Shown: positions 35,333 through 46,402, counted from the stretch's first letter. The stretch is 64,000 nt of DNA from Sycobia sp. Sy_11 (GCA_018907035.1 JACCIC010000029.1:1568501-1632500), one strand, 5' to 3'. Numbers and translations: made by a program. Notes: generated from the sequence alone by a model not told the origin.

Positions 35333-35537
35333 TTTTTTTTAATGTTATTTAACGTCGCTCTATTTATGCTTCCAAATACCAGTGCTAATCAGCGACGGAG
35401 GTCTACGATGTGTTTGTAAACAAAGCACATGTAAATTATTACAGCGGTACCTGTGTCAATCGGCCGAGAGCGAGATTTGAACTCGGATCACCAAGTTACT
35501 AGTCCTTCGCTCTAGCGATCGAGCCATCGTAGACCTC
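35333..35537 (-). mobile_element. tRNA-derived SINE, copy 3
   Basis: Minus-strand copy of the SINE family. The B box reads GGATTTGAACTC on the plus strand and the poly-A tail shows as a T run at 35333-35340. The flanking duplication ACACGAAAACAA (35321-35332) / ACATGAAAACAA (35538-35549) has one mismatch. Confidence 0.9.
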
Positions 35538-35549
35538 ACATGAAAACAA

Positions 35550-35814
35550 CTATTTGGTTCACTTGCTTATAATAATCACACAGAAAAAAAAAACAAGAAA
35601 ATGAAAATTTCTTAACAAGTTATAAAACTTTAATATACTAATAAGAATAATAATGAGCTGTATCTCTTGTCTAACAAACAGTTAAGTGAATTACATTTTC
35701 AAATACCCCACTCCTCAATATTCGATAAAGCAGGTGTAGCCACAGCCAACCGTCTGCCTTTCTCTACTTCACGAGCTCACGAGCGGCATCTTTCCTTTGT
35801 AAAACGGCGCTGGT

Positions 35815-35892
<78 letters not shown>

Positions 35893-37607
35893 ATTGTAAA
35901 TAGACTAGTATAGAAGAGTACTTCCCATGTAAAATTTTTTCCAAAACTTTTGGATACACCCGTTAGTACTGTAATCCAACCACTTGATAGTACCACATCC
36001 AAATTGTAAACAGATATATAATATCCCACTAAATATTGTGGCTCTAGATTATCTCCAAAGTGTGCCCATACGATATGCGTGCGTGTGTGCCGATTGTCGC
36101 CCAAGTACAAGACATTCTAGCCCAGATTGGATCCACGATTTGGAACCACGATGTGGAGGTAGTCTGCGCGTGTGGAATGGATCCAGTCTGTCACCAAACA
36201 GTCGGTAATATGGGCGGATTTTGTATAAGCGCGCGCGCGCGCGCGTGTGTGTGTGTATTATATATATATATATAAATATAAACATTGTAACGAGCGCCGA
36301 TACATACATTGGTGGTGTTCATTCGCGAAGTAGAGAGAGACAGAAGACAGGTTATAATCTCTCTATCTTCAGCAAATATGAGCGAGTGGGGGGAAAATTG
36401 AAGACAGTATCGTTCGAACTGTAAAGATAGATATATATAGAATCTTTGTTTGTCTTTTCGCTATTGTCTAATTACTGTTTTTTCTCTTTCTCACAAAAAA
36501 AAAATTGTTGAGAAAAAATGTCATTTGAGAATTGTGACTGTGACTGTTGGCTGGTTGTGGTGATTGTATCATGATCACCTTATTTTTTCCCGATTTAAGG
36601 AGAGCTATCGATAAAATTTTTTTGGCAGACAGCAACTGAGGATAAACGGGCCCGCAACGTGCTTGGTTTTATCTAGAAGTAAGTTATCATTTTTTTTTTT
36701 TTAGTTTGATCAAACGCGGAAATCAATCATACAAACCGGCAAGCTGTTATATGAACAACTAGCTACGTTAATAGAATTCGATATTAATTGCGTTTAGAAT
36801 TTAGTTTCAAATTTTATAACGGTATTAGTTCGAGTTGTGTTTGCTTGTGTATGTGAGTGTTGGTTCGAGCGGGAGCCACACAACACAAGCTAACCTATAT
36901 TGCATAGCTTGTGTGCATTGGCGCTACTGCGCACGTGTTAATACACACAAGCAGACTGAATCAAAGATTTATATATATAGTGTTACCACATACGTTTGTA
37001 ATGTATTTCGAATGAGAAATAATTCGTATTTTAATCATTCGTGGTGATTTTTGTATGACTTATAAACATTTTTTTAAAATGTTTTTTTATAAACATTTGA
37101 ATGATTGAAAATAATTATTAACCAAACAATTTCCCATTTCCTTACCTAAAACGTAATAAAATTATAAATATTTTGAAGTGATTTTTGGACCCTGCCGCCT
37201 CCGCGGTACCCTTGGTATAAAAATTATATTTTTATAAATAGGTTAACAATAAGATATCTAATTAAACCAGATCGAAATTTTAATAAAATCATTTGTCAAG
37301 GGTAAAACTGAAGGCCGTGCAGTAAGAATAAATTCTTATTAAGAAAATAATAAAATATTGATAAATATAGAAATATTAATAATGAATAATATTAATAATA
37401 AATTTATAATTATTTATAAATTAAAAAATATATTATTCATTGCTCCCGGCCAACGCGAGTCAATCCTTAGCGACGTTAAATATTTAAATTATTATTTTCT
37501 TTATTAATATAATATTTTCTATATTAATAGTAACAGAATTAGGTAAATTAGGTAAAAAGTGATACACCAAGGTGGTATTTAGTACCTTAGTAGCCTAGAA
37601 CGCTGTC

Positions 37608-37663
<56 letters not shown>

Positions 37664-37680
37664 CAATACATTATATATTT
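35550..37680. other. Non-coding stretch with compound microsatellites
   Basis: No gene supported. TA runs are at 35818-35884 and 37612-37655. At 36229-36272 a compound alternating tract runs GC, then GT, then TA. A GC-richer block at 36050-36200 is unassigned. Confidence 0.45.
36229..36272. repeat. Compound (GC)n(GT)n(TA)n tract
   Basis: An uninterrupted alternating purine-pyrimidine run that begins with about 16 bases of GC and passes into GT and then AT. Such tracts are prone to adopt Z-DNA under supercoiling; that property is known, its occurrence here is inference. Confidence 0.85.
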
Positions 37681-37763
37681 ATTTTAGAACATTTCTTCTG
37701 AATATTCTAGTTCATCCTCTTGTTCTTGTACTTGTTCCTATATCTACAGATTTAATGTCTATT

Positions 37764-37976
37764 CTATCTTTTGGCTGTTTTAATATTATACAGTATACAC
37801 TTGGCTCCTATCTTTCTTGTTTTTGCAATTTCTTTATTACCATCTGTATCTGATACTATTTGTGGTTGTTCAATATTTTCATCTGGTCTCGTTACAATTT
37901 GAGTAGAAACTGAACATCCAATAGACCTTTCAATGCTTTGATGCGGCTTTGTAGCGGCTTTGATGCAGATTACCAA
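37764..37976 (-). pseudogene. HAX1: HAX1-like C-terminal exon
   Basis: Best-preserved piece of the HAX1-like locus: IERSIGCSVSTQIVTRPD then IVSDTDGNKEIAKTRKIGAK. Immediately after, the expected continuation (VYTV-type) is found one frame over, showing a single-base deletion. An acidic tail reading EDELEYSEEMF and a stop lies at about 37715-37683 in yet another frame. Confidence 0.65.
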
Positions 37977-38126
37977 ATTTTTACCAATTGGTCAGTATTT
38001 TTTCTGAATAATGAAATGAATAATTACGTTCAGAAATGGTAAATATTTTATTGTTTTTATTTGTACTGTACAATTAATTACTTACTTTCCATCAATCTCA
38101 GAATCTAATGTTTGACTATTTGATGG

Positions 38127-38743
38127 TATTTGCTTACATTAAGTTTCCTGTATTATATAGACGAATGTTATTTACGAGAAAGATGTTTGTAATATTTAGT
38201 TTATATGTGCGTCATTTTAGCATCTGTTGATAGAATGCATTTTTATGATATAGTGGGCACTGTTTCGTACTCGTTACCTAATTGGTTGCTTTAACTACCA
38301 TCGTGGACAAATCCAGTGGGAGAACAGAGTCAATTCACGTGTCACATACTTCTTTATTTAAGGGAAAAGATTCAGAACGGTTTTAGCTAAGCTGCAGTGC
38401 AGGTCGTGTTTTACGCGTTGATGCAATAGTGCCGAGAAGTGTTGAAAATAAAACTCTTTGTGCTTGCGATTTGTGATACGCACCCGTGGCTACGTGATAA
38501 TTAGTGTATATATGTTTATCTTGTATGCGGTGTGCAAGCAATATCTTCAGAGGTACCTAGGTAATCTTAAGGTTTATTTTGTAAACGGCTTTTTTCCTCC
38601 ATTCAGTTAATGGAGGTTTTTTATGCCCAAAAAAAGACCTTTGCGAAGATAATATTTATAAACAATTGATATAGTTTTATTTGTTCTACTGAGTGCAATT
38701 TTCCAGTTTTCAATTTAGTATTTCACACATAATTAAGTGAACA
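38127..38743 (+). repeat. BEL/Pao left LTR
   Basis: 617 bp, starting TATTTGCTT (mutated from TGTTTGCTT) and ending GTGAACA. Differences from the right LTR are few and scattered. It contains the CCTCCA/TGGAGG hairpin at 38597-38616 within a T-rich context. The internal sequence following it begins TTTTGGTGTCCCGTGTGAGG, consistent with a tRNA primer-binding site (TGG at 38747). Confidence 0.92.
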
Positions 38744-39353
38744 TTTTGGTGTCCCGTGTGAGGATGGTATGCTCGGTTTCTCTCATATAGAACTATATCA
38801 GCGTTTATGATTTGGTGTACGAAATCGTAAGTTGATAATATTACAATCAATTCTATTTATATTTATTTACTTTGCTTTAATTTAGTTATAGAAGATAATT
38901 CTTTGTAATAATTTGTAAGATTATAATCAATTATAAAGGTAATTTATACTTTACTTATAATTAAGATTAGTGTTAGTAGTAGAAAGTAATAGAGTAATTA
39001 AGAGTAGTGTTATATTTGATGATTTACAATAGTTAATAATTAATTTGTGACAATATATAATAATTATATTATCTACATATATTATTGTAATGGTGTGAAA
39101 TCTTTTTCTAAAACAAAGAACGTTTGATGTTTATACAGGCACAACGCGTATTAGTGGGTTCGTAAAATACGTAAATACTCTGTTATCTTTGAAATTCGAT
39201 CCTTTGAAGAAATGTGCATTGTTCGTCAGCGCAACTACGCCTTTCTCAACATCAGTCCAGTAATAGAATCAAATATCGTGACCAAATATTGAATTTTTAT
39301 TTTTTATTTTTTGAAACGCTATAGCGCCGATTTTACTTAAACGTCTGACCGAA
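38744..39353 (+). other. BEL/Pao 5' leader
   Basis: About 600 bp of AT-rich leader between the primer-binding site and the Gag start; no frame seen. Confidence 0.6.
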
Positions 39354-40144
39354 ATGCAAGCTGCTCGACTCGTAGAAATTGAACTTGTAAATACTTCTGT
39401 TAGAAATAGTAATACACTAAACAAAGTTATTGTTCAAGCTCGTATAGATGAGGTTAATCAAATTTGGCCCGAGGTTCGCAGTACGCATTTAGAAATTACA
39501 GCGCGTGATGATGCCCAGTAAGATGCCTATGTGATTAACAATGCATTTATAATCATGATGTCAACTTGGGAAAAAAACTCTCGATTTTCTTTTATCGAAG
39601 CTTGCGGATCGGATCAGAGCACAATCATAGATAATAGTATTTCTCTTAATACACCGGTTGAAAATAACGAAAAATCTGGAGGTACACCCGCGAAGCTTCT
39701 TAAATTTGATTTAGCGACCTTCTCCGGAGAGGATGAGGCATGGAATAGTTTTGTGGAGTTATTCAAGGAGCTTGTATATGATGCACCACGTGTTTCAGAC
39801 GCAACTAAGTTATAGTACTTAAAATCTTGTTTAAAAGGGCCTGATTCAGATCTAGTGAAGGATACTTTAATTGTACATATGTCGACTGCCCATATATAAA
39901 TTAATAAATATTTTTTTATTGGTCTTACAGTCCAATCAATTCAATCTAAAAATAAAACAAAAATAAAAAAACTAAAAATAAAAATTAAATTAAAAATTAA
40001 ATTAAAATTACAATGACAGTCAGACTGTCCTTGTTTACATTCACCCCCGTAGACTAATCTGAAAATAAAATATTAGCTAAAAAAATTCTTTGTTAGTAAA
40101 GTGCAGTCTGACTGTCTCCAACACCCTTACCTAATTAAAAACTT

Positions 40145-40184
40145 GTCCAACGTTTCGAGCTCGCTACGGCTCCTCATCAGGGAC
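40145..40184 (-). ncRNA. Hammerhead-ribozyme-like motif, PLE 2
   Basis: Same 40-base motif as in PLE 1 (GTCC, CTGATGAG, GAGC/GCTC, GAAACGTT, GGAC on the minus strand), with every core base kept. Bases just outside it differ from PLE 1 (for example ACTAAAC for ACTAATC). Confidence 0.65.
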
Positions 40185-40285
40185 TAAACTAAACCTTATA
40201 TTCTAATCTATATATACCCATCCCCACCACCATATTTAGTAAATTAAATATAAATTCCCCCTCTACATAAATTGTCCAAAACCAA

Positions 40286-40617
40286 TCAATTTAATAAGGA
40301 ATGATAAACACTGTCCAATCTACCAGACTCTAACATTAAATTCACATTATTTCGATTCCTGGAAATGTGAATACTTTCAAGACTCTCCCTTTTATACTTA
40401 TTATTAATACCATGTTCCAAAATATCCACATTCACAAAATCAAAAGAATGTAAAAACTTTAAACAATGCTCTTTTAAACCGGAAGTAATATGTGAGCTAC
40501 GTAAACTATATTTATGTTCATAAATTCTCTTTTTTAAATATCTACCTATTTGTCCAATATAGTATTTATCACGATCCATGCAATTAATCTTGTAAACTAC
40601 TCCTGATTTCCAGCATA
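40286..40617 (-). pseudogene. PLE 2 GIY-YIG endonuclease fragment
   Basis: 97 codons from ATG at 40579, with about a dozen open codons upstream. It is nearly identical to the C-terminus of the PLE 1 protein. MDRDKYYIGQIGRYLKKR carries Cys-to-Arg and Thr-to-Ile changes relative to PLE 1 (MDCDKYYIGQTGR). The RT domain is absent. Confidence 0.88.
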
Positions 40618-41480
40618 GTTCAAGTCTATGTAAACAAGGGCAGTCTGACTATCATTATAATTTTAATTTAATTTTTAATTTAATTTGTATTTTTAATTTT
40701 TATTTTATTTTTATTTATTTATTTTTATTTATTTATTTTTTTATTTTTTTATTTTGTTTATTTTTAGATTGAATTGACTGGACTGTAAAGCCAATAAAAA
40801 AATGTTTATTAATTAGTGAAGGATATTCCAATTACTAGCATGAATTATGCTTCGACGTGGAAAGCATTAGCAGCACGTTATAATAAACCACGATTCACTG
40901 TGAGTGCATATATTAACGTATTATTAAATATTCCTGTATTAGCGAAAGGCAAAGTTAAAGCATTAAGTTCATTTGCTAATGAGGCACATGGTTTATAGAA
41001 ATTCTGATCAGTCGCCTAGAGGGAAAGTCGCGAATCGCTTGGGAAGCCGTGTTAAGCGCTAAAGATTATGAGACTTGTTAATAATCGGGTATAGGCTCGG
41101 AAATGCTTTCACAATTACCAACCTTTGCTGATTTTATAAATTTTCTTGAAACTCGCGCTCAGGCTTATAGTGTCGTAGATATTGTGAAGGCTAGATCGAG
41201 TAAAGGTAGTTCTAGTTCGAATAAAATATTAATAGAGCAACGCAATATTCACCATGCGAGCACTACTTCATTAGTACACTCATCTTCGCTGAAATGTGCG
41301 TTATGTGGAGAGAATGACTCGATCGCAAAATGCTTCACTTTTCGAAAAAAATCCATCTCGGAAAGACGCGATGAAATTAGACGATTATATCTATGCTACA
41401 ATTGTTTAGGGCGACACATATAGCGAGAATGTAAATCGCAGAACAGTTGTAAGAACTGCAAAGGTAAACATCATACGATG

Positions 41481-42180
41481 CTACACAATGATGTGCAAAT
41501 ACTAACTACGCGCAATACTAATCAAGAGATAAAGTCGAGTGAGATTAAAACAGAAACCCCTAGTACCTCTCAACATGCAGTAAAGGTATTAACAGCATGT
41601 GTATCATGCAGTAATTTACGTGTAATTCTCGCGACGGCTCGAGTAAAGATCGCTGGTCCTGACGGAAGTTCTACAATTGTCTGTGTGCTCCTAGATCAAG
41701 GCTCGGAGGCAACATTTGTATCTGAGTCCGTTGCACAACTACTTCAACTACCAAGAGAATCGGTTCAAGTCTCAATGTTTGGTCTCGGAGAAAAGACCAC
41801 TGGAACGGCTCACGCATCAACTCAGTTCCGATTATGTTCATTATTTGATTACCTAATTTTTATCTTGAAAAATACGCCCTTTTACTCCCGCGTTTGACGT
41901 CAAAATTGCCTGCTAGTGAAGCATTAAATATAAGCCTCTCGCAATTTACAAATATTACTTTGGCAGATCCATGTTTTAATATACTGAATACCGTCGATTT
42001 AATCATTGGAGCCAATATATATGGAAAACTTTTAAGGCCAGGTTTCAAAACAATCTCCCCTTCGCAGTTAATAGCTCAGGATACGGTATTTGGCTGGATC
42101 TTATCTAGTGTAACTCAGACTTCACAGCGGGCGGTGCTTTCCCCTTCAAGTTTCTTACAATCGTTTCATTATTTTACCGA
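41481..42180 (+). pseudogene. BEL/Pao aspartic protease region
   Basis: VCVLLDQGSEATFVSESVAQ gives the BEL-type retropepsin motif (LLDQGS in place of the DTG of other retroelements). LIIGANIYGKLLRPG and DTVFGWILSS follow, the conserved segment between protease and RT. A frameshift lies near 41880, where the reading switches frame. Confidence 0.8.
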
Positions 42181-42540
42181 TGAAAAACTGCAGGATTATT
42201 TGCAAAAATTTTGGTTGCTTGAAGAGCTCCCTCCTCTTAAAATTTCTATACATCGAGAGGCCGAGATCTGCGAATCCGAGAATTGTTTTGAATAAATGGG
42301 CCGCGAATCATGCTGAGCTATTACCTGAAGGCATCCGAAAGGGCGAGGGAAGTATGATAAAAGAAATCGAAAGCGGTAGTATCATAAAGATGCTCGGTAT
42401 TAATTGGGATCCAAAGCTTGATGTATTTAGCTTTAACTCCATTGCCGACAGAAATAAGAGATCGATGGCTGAAGTATCGCGACTCGCTTGCGTCTCTTCC
42501 CAAATTGTCGATACATCGTTGGCTGGGCGTGTTAAATATT
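42180..42540 (+). pseudogene. BEL/Pao reverse transcriptase remnant (core deleted)
   Basis: The start (FWLLEELPPLKI) and end (LNKWAANHAELLPEG, IIKMLGINWDPKLDVFSF) of the RT are present, but the central palm with its catalytic Asp pair is missing. A large internal deletion joins CESENCFE-type sequence to the thumb. Confidence 0.8.
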
Positions 42541-42936
42541 GATACATCATGCCAGCTTCATGGATTTGCGGATGCATTTTCGCGTGCCTATGCGGCGGTC
42601 GTTTATCTTCGGGTTAATAAGGGGAATGATTTATTTCAGATTTCAGTTTTATCTGCCAAAACAAGGGTAGCAGCAGTACGAACTGTAAGCATACCTAATC
42701 TTGAATTATGCGGAGCAGTTCTACTAGTTAAGCTTATGAATCACATACGTAAATTAGATTTTTTTCGTAATTTAGAAATTTATATGTGGTTGGACAGCCA
42801 AATTGTGTTGACATTGTTACGTAAACATGCTTGCTCGTGGAAGACGTTTATAGCTAATCGCGTCTCATTCATACAGACGAAGCAGCCCTCTGCTGTATGG
42901 TCGCATTTTTTACACAAGATAATGCCGCTGACATAG
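42418..42936 (+). pseudogene. BEL/Pao RNase H region
   Basis: LHGFADAFSRAYAAVVYLRV (first Asp), SIPNLELCGAVLLVKLM (Glu) and MWLDSQIVLTLLRKH (Asp) are the usual BEL RNase H motifs. The frame shifts near 42900 into the integrase frame. Confidence 0.85.
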
Positions 42937-44591
42937 ATAAGCGAGGTTCTAATCCCGCCGATTTAAAGTCTTCAAATCTGTGGTGGTATGGTCCATCTTG
43001 GCTTTCATTATTGAAAGAAAATTGGCCACGCTCTTTAGAAGAAACGCGGGTTTTACATGCGCAGTCTGCTGCATCTGAGCCAGAAATACTTACTAGGTTT
43101 TCGAGTCTAACTAGGCTCATTCGTTTGGTTAGCTATTGCCTGCGACCACTGGTGAACTTGCGAAGGCGCACGAGTGGGCTACTCCCACTAACCATCGTTT
43201 TAACTACTGCCGAGCTACTTCCAACACGCGCACTAGTCATACGGCAGGCTCAGAAGCACGCATTCAGCCAAGAAATAAATTTGTTGCAAAATGGGAAACC
43301 TCTGGCTAAGCGACATAAATTATTGAAATTAAACGCAATGGTAGGTAAAGATGACGGAATCTTACGTGTGGGGGGTCGCCTTACGCTATCGAATTTATCA
43401 CGAGAACAGAAGCACCCATCAATTTTGCCGCGATGTTCGTCACTCAGTCGATTATTTGTAGAATACGTACATCGTGCCGCGCTTCACGGTGGGTCTACCT
43501 TAACATCAAACGTACTTTTACAGTGTGTATCGATTTTAGGCCGTAAAAAATTAGTAAATAATATAATTCATAAGTGTGTGAAATGTCAACGTGGTAAGCC
43601 TCAGCTGGCCCATCAGCTAATGGGTGATCTACCAACGATAAGAATAACTCCGGTTCGCCCTTTTACGAACACCGGGCTTGATTACGCTGGTCCATTTTTC
43701 ATCCGAATGTCTAAGAGACGCGGAGTTCGCTGTTACAAGGGGTACATTGCCCTTGTTATCTGTTTCGCCACTAGAGCCATCCACCTCGAACTAGTTAGCG
43801 ATCTCACCACGGTTTTTTTTATTTTAGCATATTGGAGATTTGTCAGTCGACAAGGAATATGCAAAAATGTGTACAGCGACAAGGCTACGACCTTTAAAGG
43901 AGCTGGTAGTGAATTGAAATTAATGTTCAAGTCAGCATCAAACTTTTACCAAGAAATATCCGAAATTCTTGCAAACAATGGAACTTCGTGGATATTTATT
44001 TCCCCTACAACGCCGCATTACGATGGCTTATGCGAAGCGGGAGTAAAATCCACTAAATACCATTTAAAACGGGCTTTTAATGAACTCTCTTTAACATACG
44101 AAGAGTTTTCAACAGTTCTAACTGAAATAGAGGCTGGCTTGAACTCGCGTCCGCTGAGCCCTCTTTCAAACGACGCAGAGGATCTCAACACTCTAACACC
44201 GGCGCATTTCCTTATTGGAGCTACTTCCGGCCTACTTCCAGATGAAGAGCCACCTTTAGTGCCAGAAGGAAGACTCAAACGATATCAACTAATGCAGCGT
44301 ATAAAAAACCAATTTTAGAAAAGATGGACCAAAGAATATCTGTGTCATTTGCAAGAAAAATCAAAATGGCGCGATGCTTCTCAAAATTTTCAAATTGATG
44401 AACTTGTTTTGATCCACGATGACCGCTATCCTCCCATAAAGTGGCCATTAGGGCGAATTATTGACGTTCATTCTGGAGCTGATGGACTTGTTATTACGAT
44501 AAAAACGTCAACCGAAGTGTTCAAGCGCCATATAACACGAGTATGCACTCTACAGGTACCGAGTACAGCCTCAGAAGAACGAAGAACATGA
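42897..44591 (+). pseudogene. BEL/Pao integrase
   Basis: 473 open codons to 44318, then a TAG and a second frame to 44591. The zinc-binding HHCC region is present (YVHRAALHGG ... CVKCQRGKP). The core follows with GLDYAGPFFIRM (first Asp), NVYSDKATTFKGAG (second Asp; the usual Asn-Gly after it is Lys-Ala) and PHYDGLCEAGVKSTKYHL (Glu). The C-terminal KWRDASQNFQIDELVLI and PPIKWPLGRI is the normal BEL ending. One in-frame stop (44316-44318) separates it, so the gene is nearly intact but not functional. Confidence 0.9.
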
Positions 44592-44656
44592 ACAAATTCA
44601 TCACTTAATTAAATTTATTTCTTTGTAATTCGTTCGGTGGACGAAGGCGGACGATA

Positions 44657-45272
44657 TGTTTGCTTATATTAAGTTTCCTGTATTATATAGACGAATGTTA
44701 TTTACGGGACAGATGTTTGTAATATTTAGTTTATATGTGCGTCATTTTAGCATCTGTTGATATAATGCATTTTTATGATATAGTGGGCACTGTTTCGTAC
44801 TCGTTTCCTAATTGGTTACTTTAACTGCCATCGCGGACAAATCCAGTGGGAGAACAGAGTCGATTCACGTGTCACATACTCCTTTATTTAAGGGAAAAGA
44901 TTCAGAACGGTTTTAGCTAAGCTGCAGTGCAGGTCGTGTTTTACGCGTTGACGCAATAGTGCCGAGAAGTGTTGAAAATAAAACTCTTTGTGTTTGCGAT
45001 TTGTGATACACACACGTGGCTACGTGATAATTAGTGTATATATGTTTCTCTTGTATGAGGTGTGCAAGCAATATCTTCAGAGGCACCTAGGTAATCTTAA
45101 GGTTTATTTTGTAAACGGCTTTTTTCCTCCATTCAGTTAATGGAGGTTTTTTATGCCCAAAAAAAGACCTTTGCAAAGATAATATTTATAAACAATTGAT
45201 ATAGTTTTATTCGTTCTACTGAATGTACCTTTCAGTTTTCAATTTAGCATTTCACACATAATTAAGTGAACA
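44657..45272 (+). repeat. BEL/Pao right LTR
   Basis: 616 bp, TGTTTGCTT to GTGAACA. It is preceded by a purine-rich GGTGGACGAAGGCGGACGA (44636-44654), the likely plus-strand primer. The hairpin is at 45127-45146. Confidence 0.92.
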
Positions 45273-46402
45273 GATGGTATTTCAGAAGAAGGCTAATAAT
45301 TCCTCACAAAGATTTTTTCCACTAAATTTTATATTTAAAAAATCTTCTATTATTTACAAAGGTTTAATAAAAGATATATTTAAAAGATTATTAATTTCAA
45401 ATATGAGGTACTTACAAAAGAACCTTGAGTTTGAATAATCATTGGGTGTTAAAACTTCATCACGAGGACCCTTTTGATCCAAATTTTCTGGCATTGACAA
45501 TGTATTTGAATAATCATCTACTTTTATAATAAAAATGAATTTATTATTAAATTAATTTAATTGAAAATAGAATATATTAATATAATATGTAAGAAAATTT
45601 GTATATAGTTTATATATATTATATTTTATATAATAGATAGTAAACTTTGTATATACTTTATATATTTTATATTATATATAATATATAATAAAATTTGAAA
45701 AAGATTCTTGCATTAAAAATGAAAAAAATATTTTAAAGCAATTCTTTTTATTAACAGTATTATGAAAATTACCTAAGTCTTTTCTGATGAAAATTTAGCA
45801 AAAAAAAATACAATATGTAATACGTTTTATATTGTACAATAAGATTCTTAATGTTGTTTCTAATCATAGAACAATTTAAGTTATTAGAATAATGATACAA
45901 TTTTCTAACTTATAATAAAAACTGCAAAAAAATTTTTTTACATTATCATTGTTTAATTCTGCATTCATTATTTTATTACTTATTTCCATTTATTTAATTG
46001 TTTGAATTCATATTTTAATATTCAACAAGATATCTTTACAGATTTTAAAATAAATAAAATTAATACAGAGCAACTTCGAAAAGATCCAAAAATATTTTTA
46101 TCATTTTCAAATCCATTAAAACAACCAAAGAAATTTTTCATTAAATCATCCATTTAGGTTTCAAAAAAACGAGTCATCTGAGAAGGATTGGTGATTATTT
46201 TAAAGTGATATCGACTATTTATCTCTTTACTATCTACCAGGACAAAAATATAATTAATAAGTAATAATTAAAACAAATAATTCTAACTAATGCCTAAGTA
46301 ATAACTATAGTTATTGACATCATCTTCATTATAATTGTTTTGCCCAATTGGATTTCTGAAACTATCTCTGTAATGTTGATCATCTTCAAAGCCATAAAAC
46401 AT

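Larger units (their letters stand above)
39867..40813 (-). mobile_element. Penelope-like element 2, truncated, nested in BEL
   Basis: About 950 bp. The left part carries the same end sequence and terminal repeat as PLE 1, the middle holds only the GIY-YIG end of the protein (40579-40286), and the right part is a short T-rich remnant of the other terminal repeat. Most of the RT is deleted between them. The flanking duplication is TAGTGAAGGATA (39853-39864 and 40814-40825). Confidence 0.9.
39354..41480 (+). pseudogene. BEL/Pao Gag remnant, interrupted by a PLE
   Basis: Starts MQAARLVEIELVN (ATG 39354), with a TAA at 39521, then runs on as KLLKFDLATFSGEDEAWNSF (the BEL Gag core) before the PLE insertion at 39867-40813. 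It resumes with broken frames, then MLSQLPTFADFINFLETRA (41103 onward). Three cysteine-rich knuckles follow: CALCGENDSIAKC, CYNCLGRHI-stop-REC and CKNCKGKHHTML. This is the usual BEL capsid-plus-knuckle layout. Several stops; not functional. Confidence 0.85.
38127..45272 (+). mobile_element. BEL/Pao LTR retrotransposon
   Basis: 7146 bp from LTR to LTR, with the 5-bp target duplication GATGG at 38122-38126 and 45273-45277. It is inserted in an exon of the HAX1-like locus, coding in the opposite direction to it. Internal order is Gag, zinc knuckles, protease, (deleted) RT, RNase H, integrase, as in BEL/Pao. Stops, an RT deletion and an inserted PLE make it defective. Confidence 0.93.
37690..46402 (-). 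pseudogene. HAX1: HAX1-like gene, unprocessed pseudogene split by a BEL element
   Basis: HAX1 is a mitochondria-associated, anti-apoptotic scaffold protein. Five minus-strand coding pieces occur in HAX1 order: an acidic segment (46402-46283); SQMTRFFET-stop-MDDLMKNFF (46233-46040); LDQKGPRDEVLTP (45520-45416, bounded by an AAAG acceptor and GTAAGT donor); SNSQTLDSEIDG (about 45292-45273 continuing at 38121-38086, GTAAGT donor); and the C-terminal SVSTQIVTRPDENIEQ ... VSDTDGNKEIAKTRKIG (37976-37764), which fits the conserved HAX1 pattern ending PDGxxExxxTVxDxEGxxE. Introns are retained, so it is not a retrocopy. Lesions: a TAA at 46154-46156, frameshifts after KIGAK, and a 7.1 kb insertion in an exon. 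The family assignment rests on short motifs; this may be a decayed duplicate of a working gene elsewhere. Confidence 0.65.

Noticed and set aside
35817..36110. Frames over TA repeats reading Tyr-Ile runs
   Set aside because: Artefacts of TA microsatellites; similar ones occur at 6618, 52470 and 63021.
37764..37976. First taken as an unknown small secreted or regulatory protein
   Set aside because: Its motif order and neighbouring exons fit the HAX1 C-terminus better, and it lacks a proper ATG start.
45957..46158. Plus-strand frame INTEQLRKDPKIFLSF after an acceptor-like CTTTACAG
   Set aside because: The opposite strand carries HAX1-like motifs across the same bases in line with neighbouring exons, so the plus frame is taken as a shadow.
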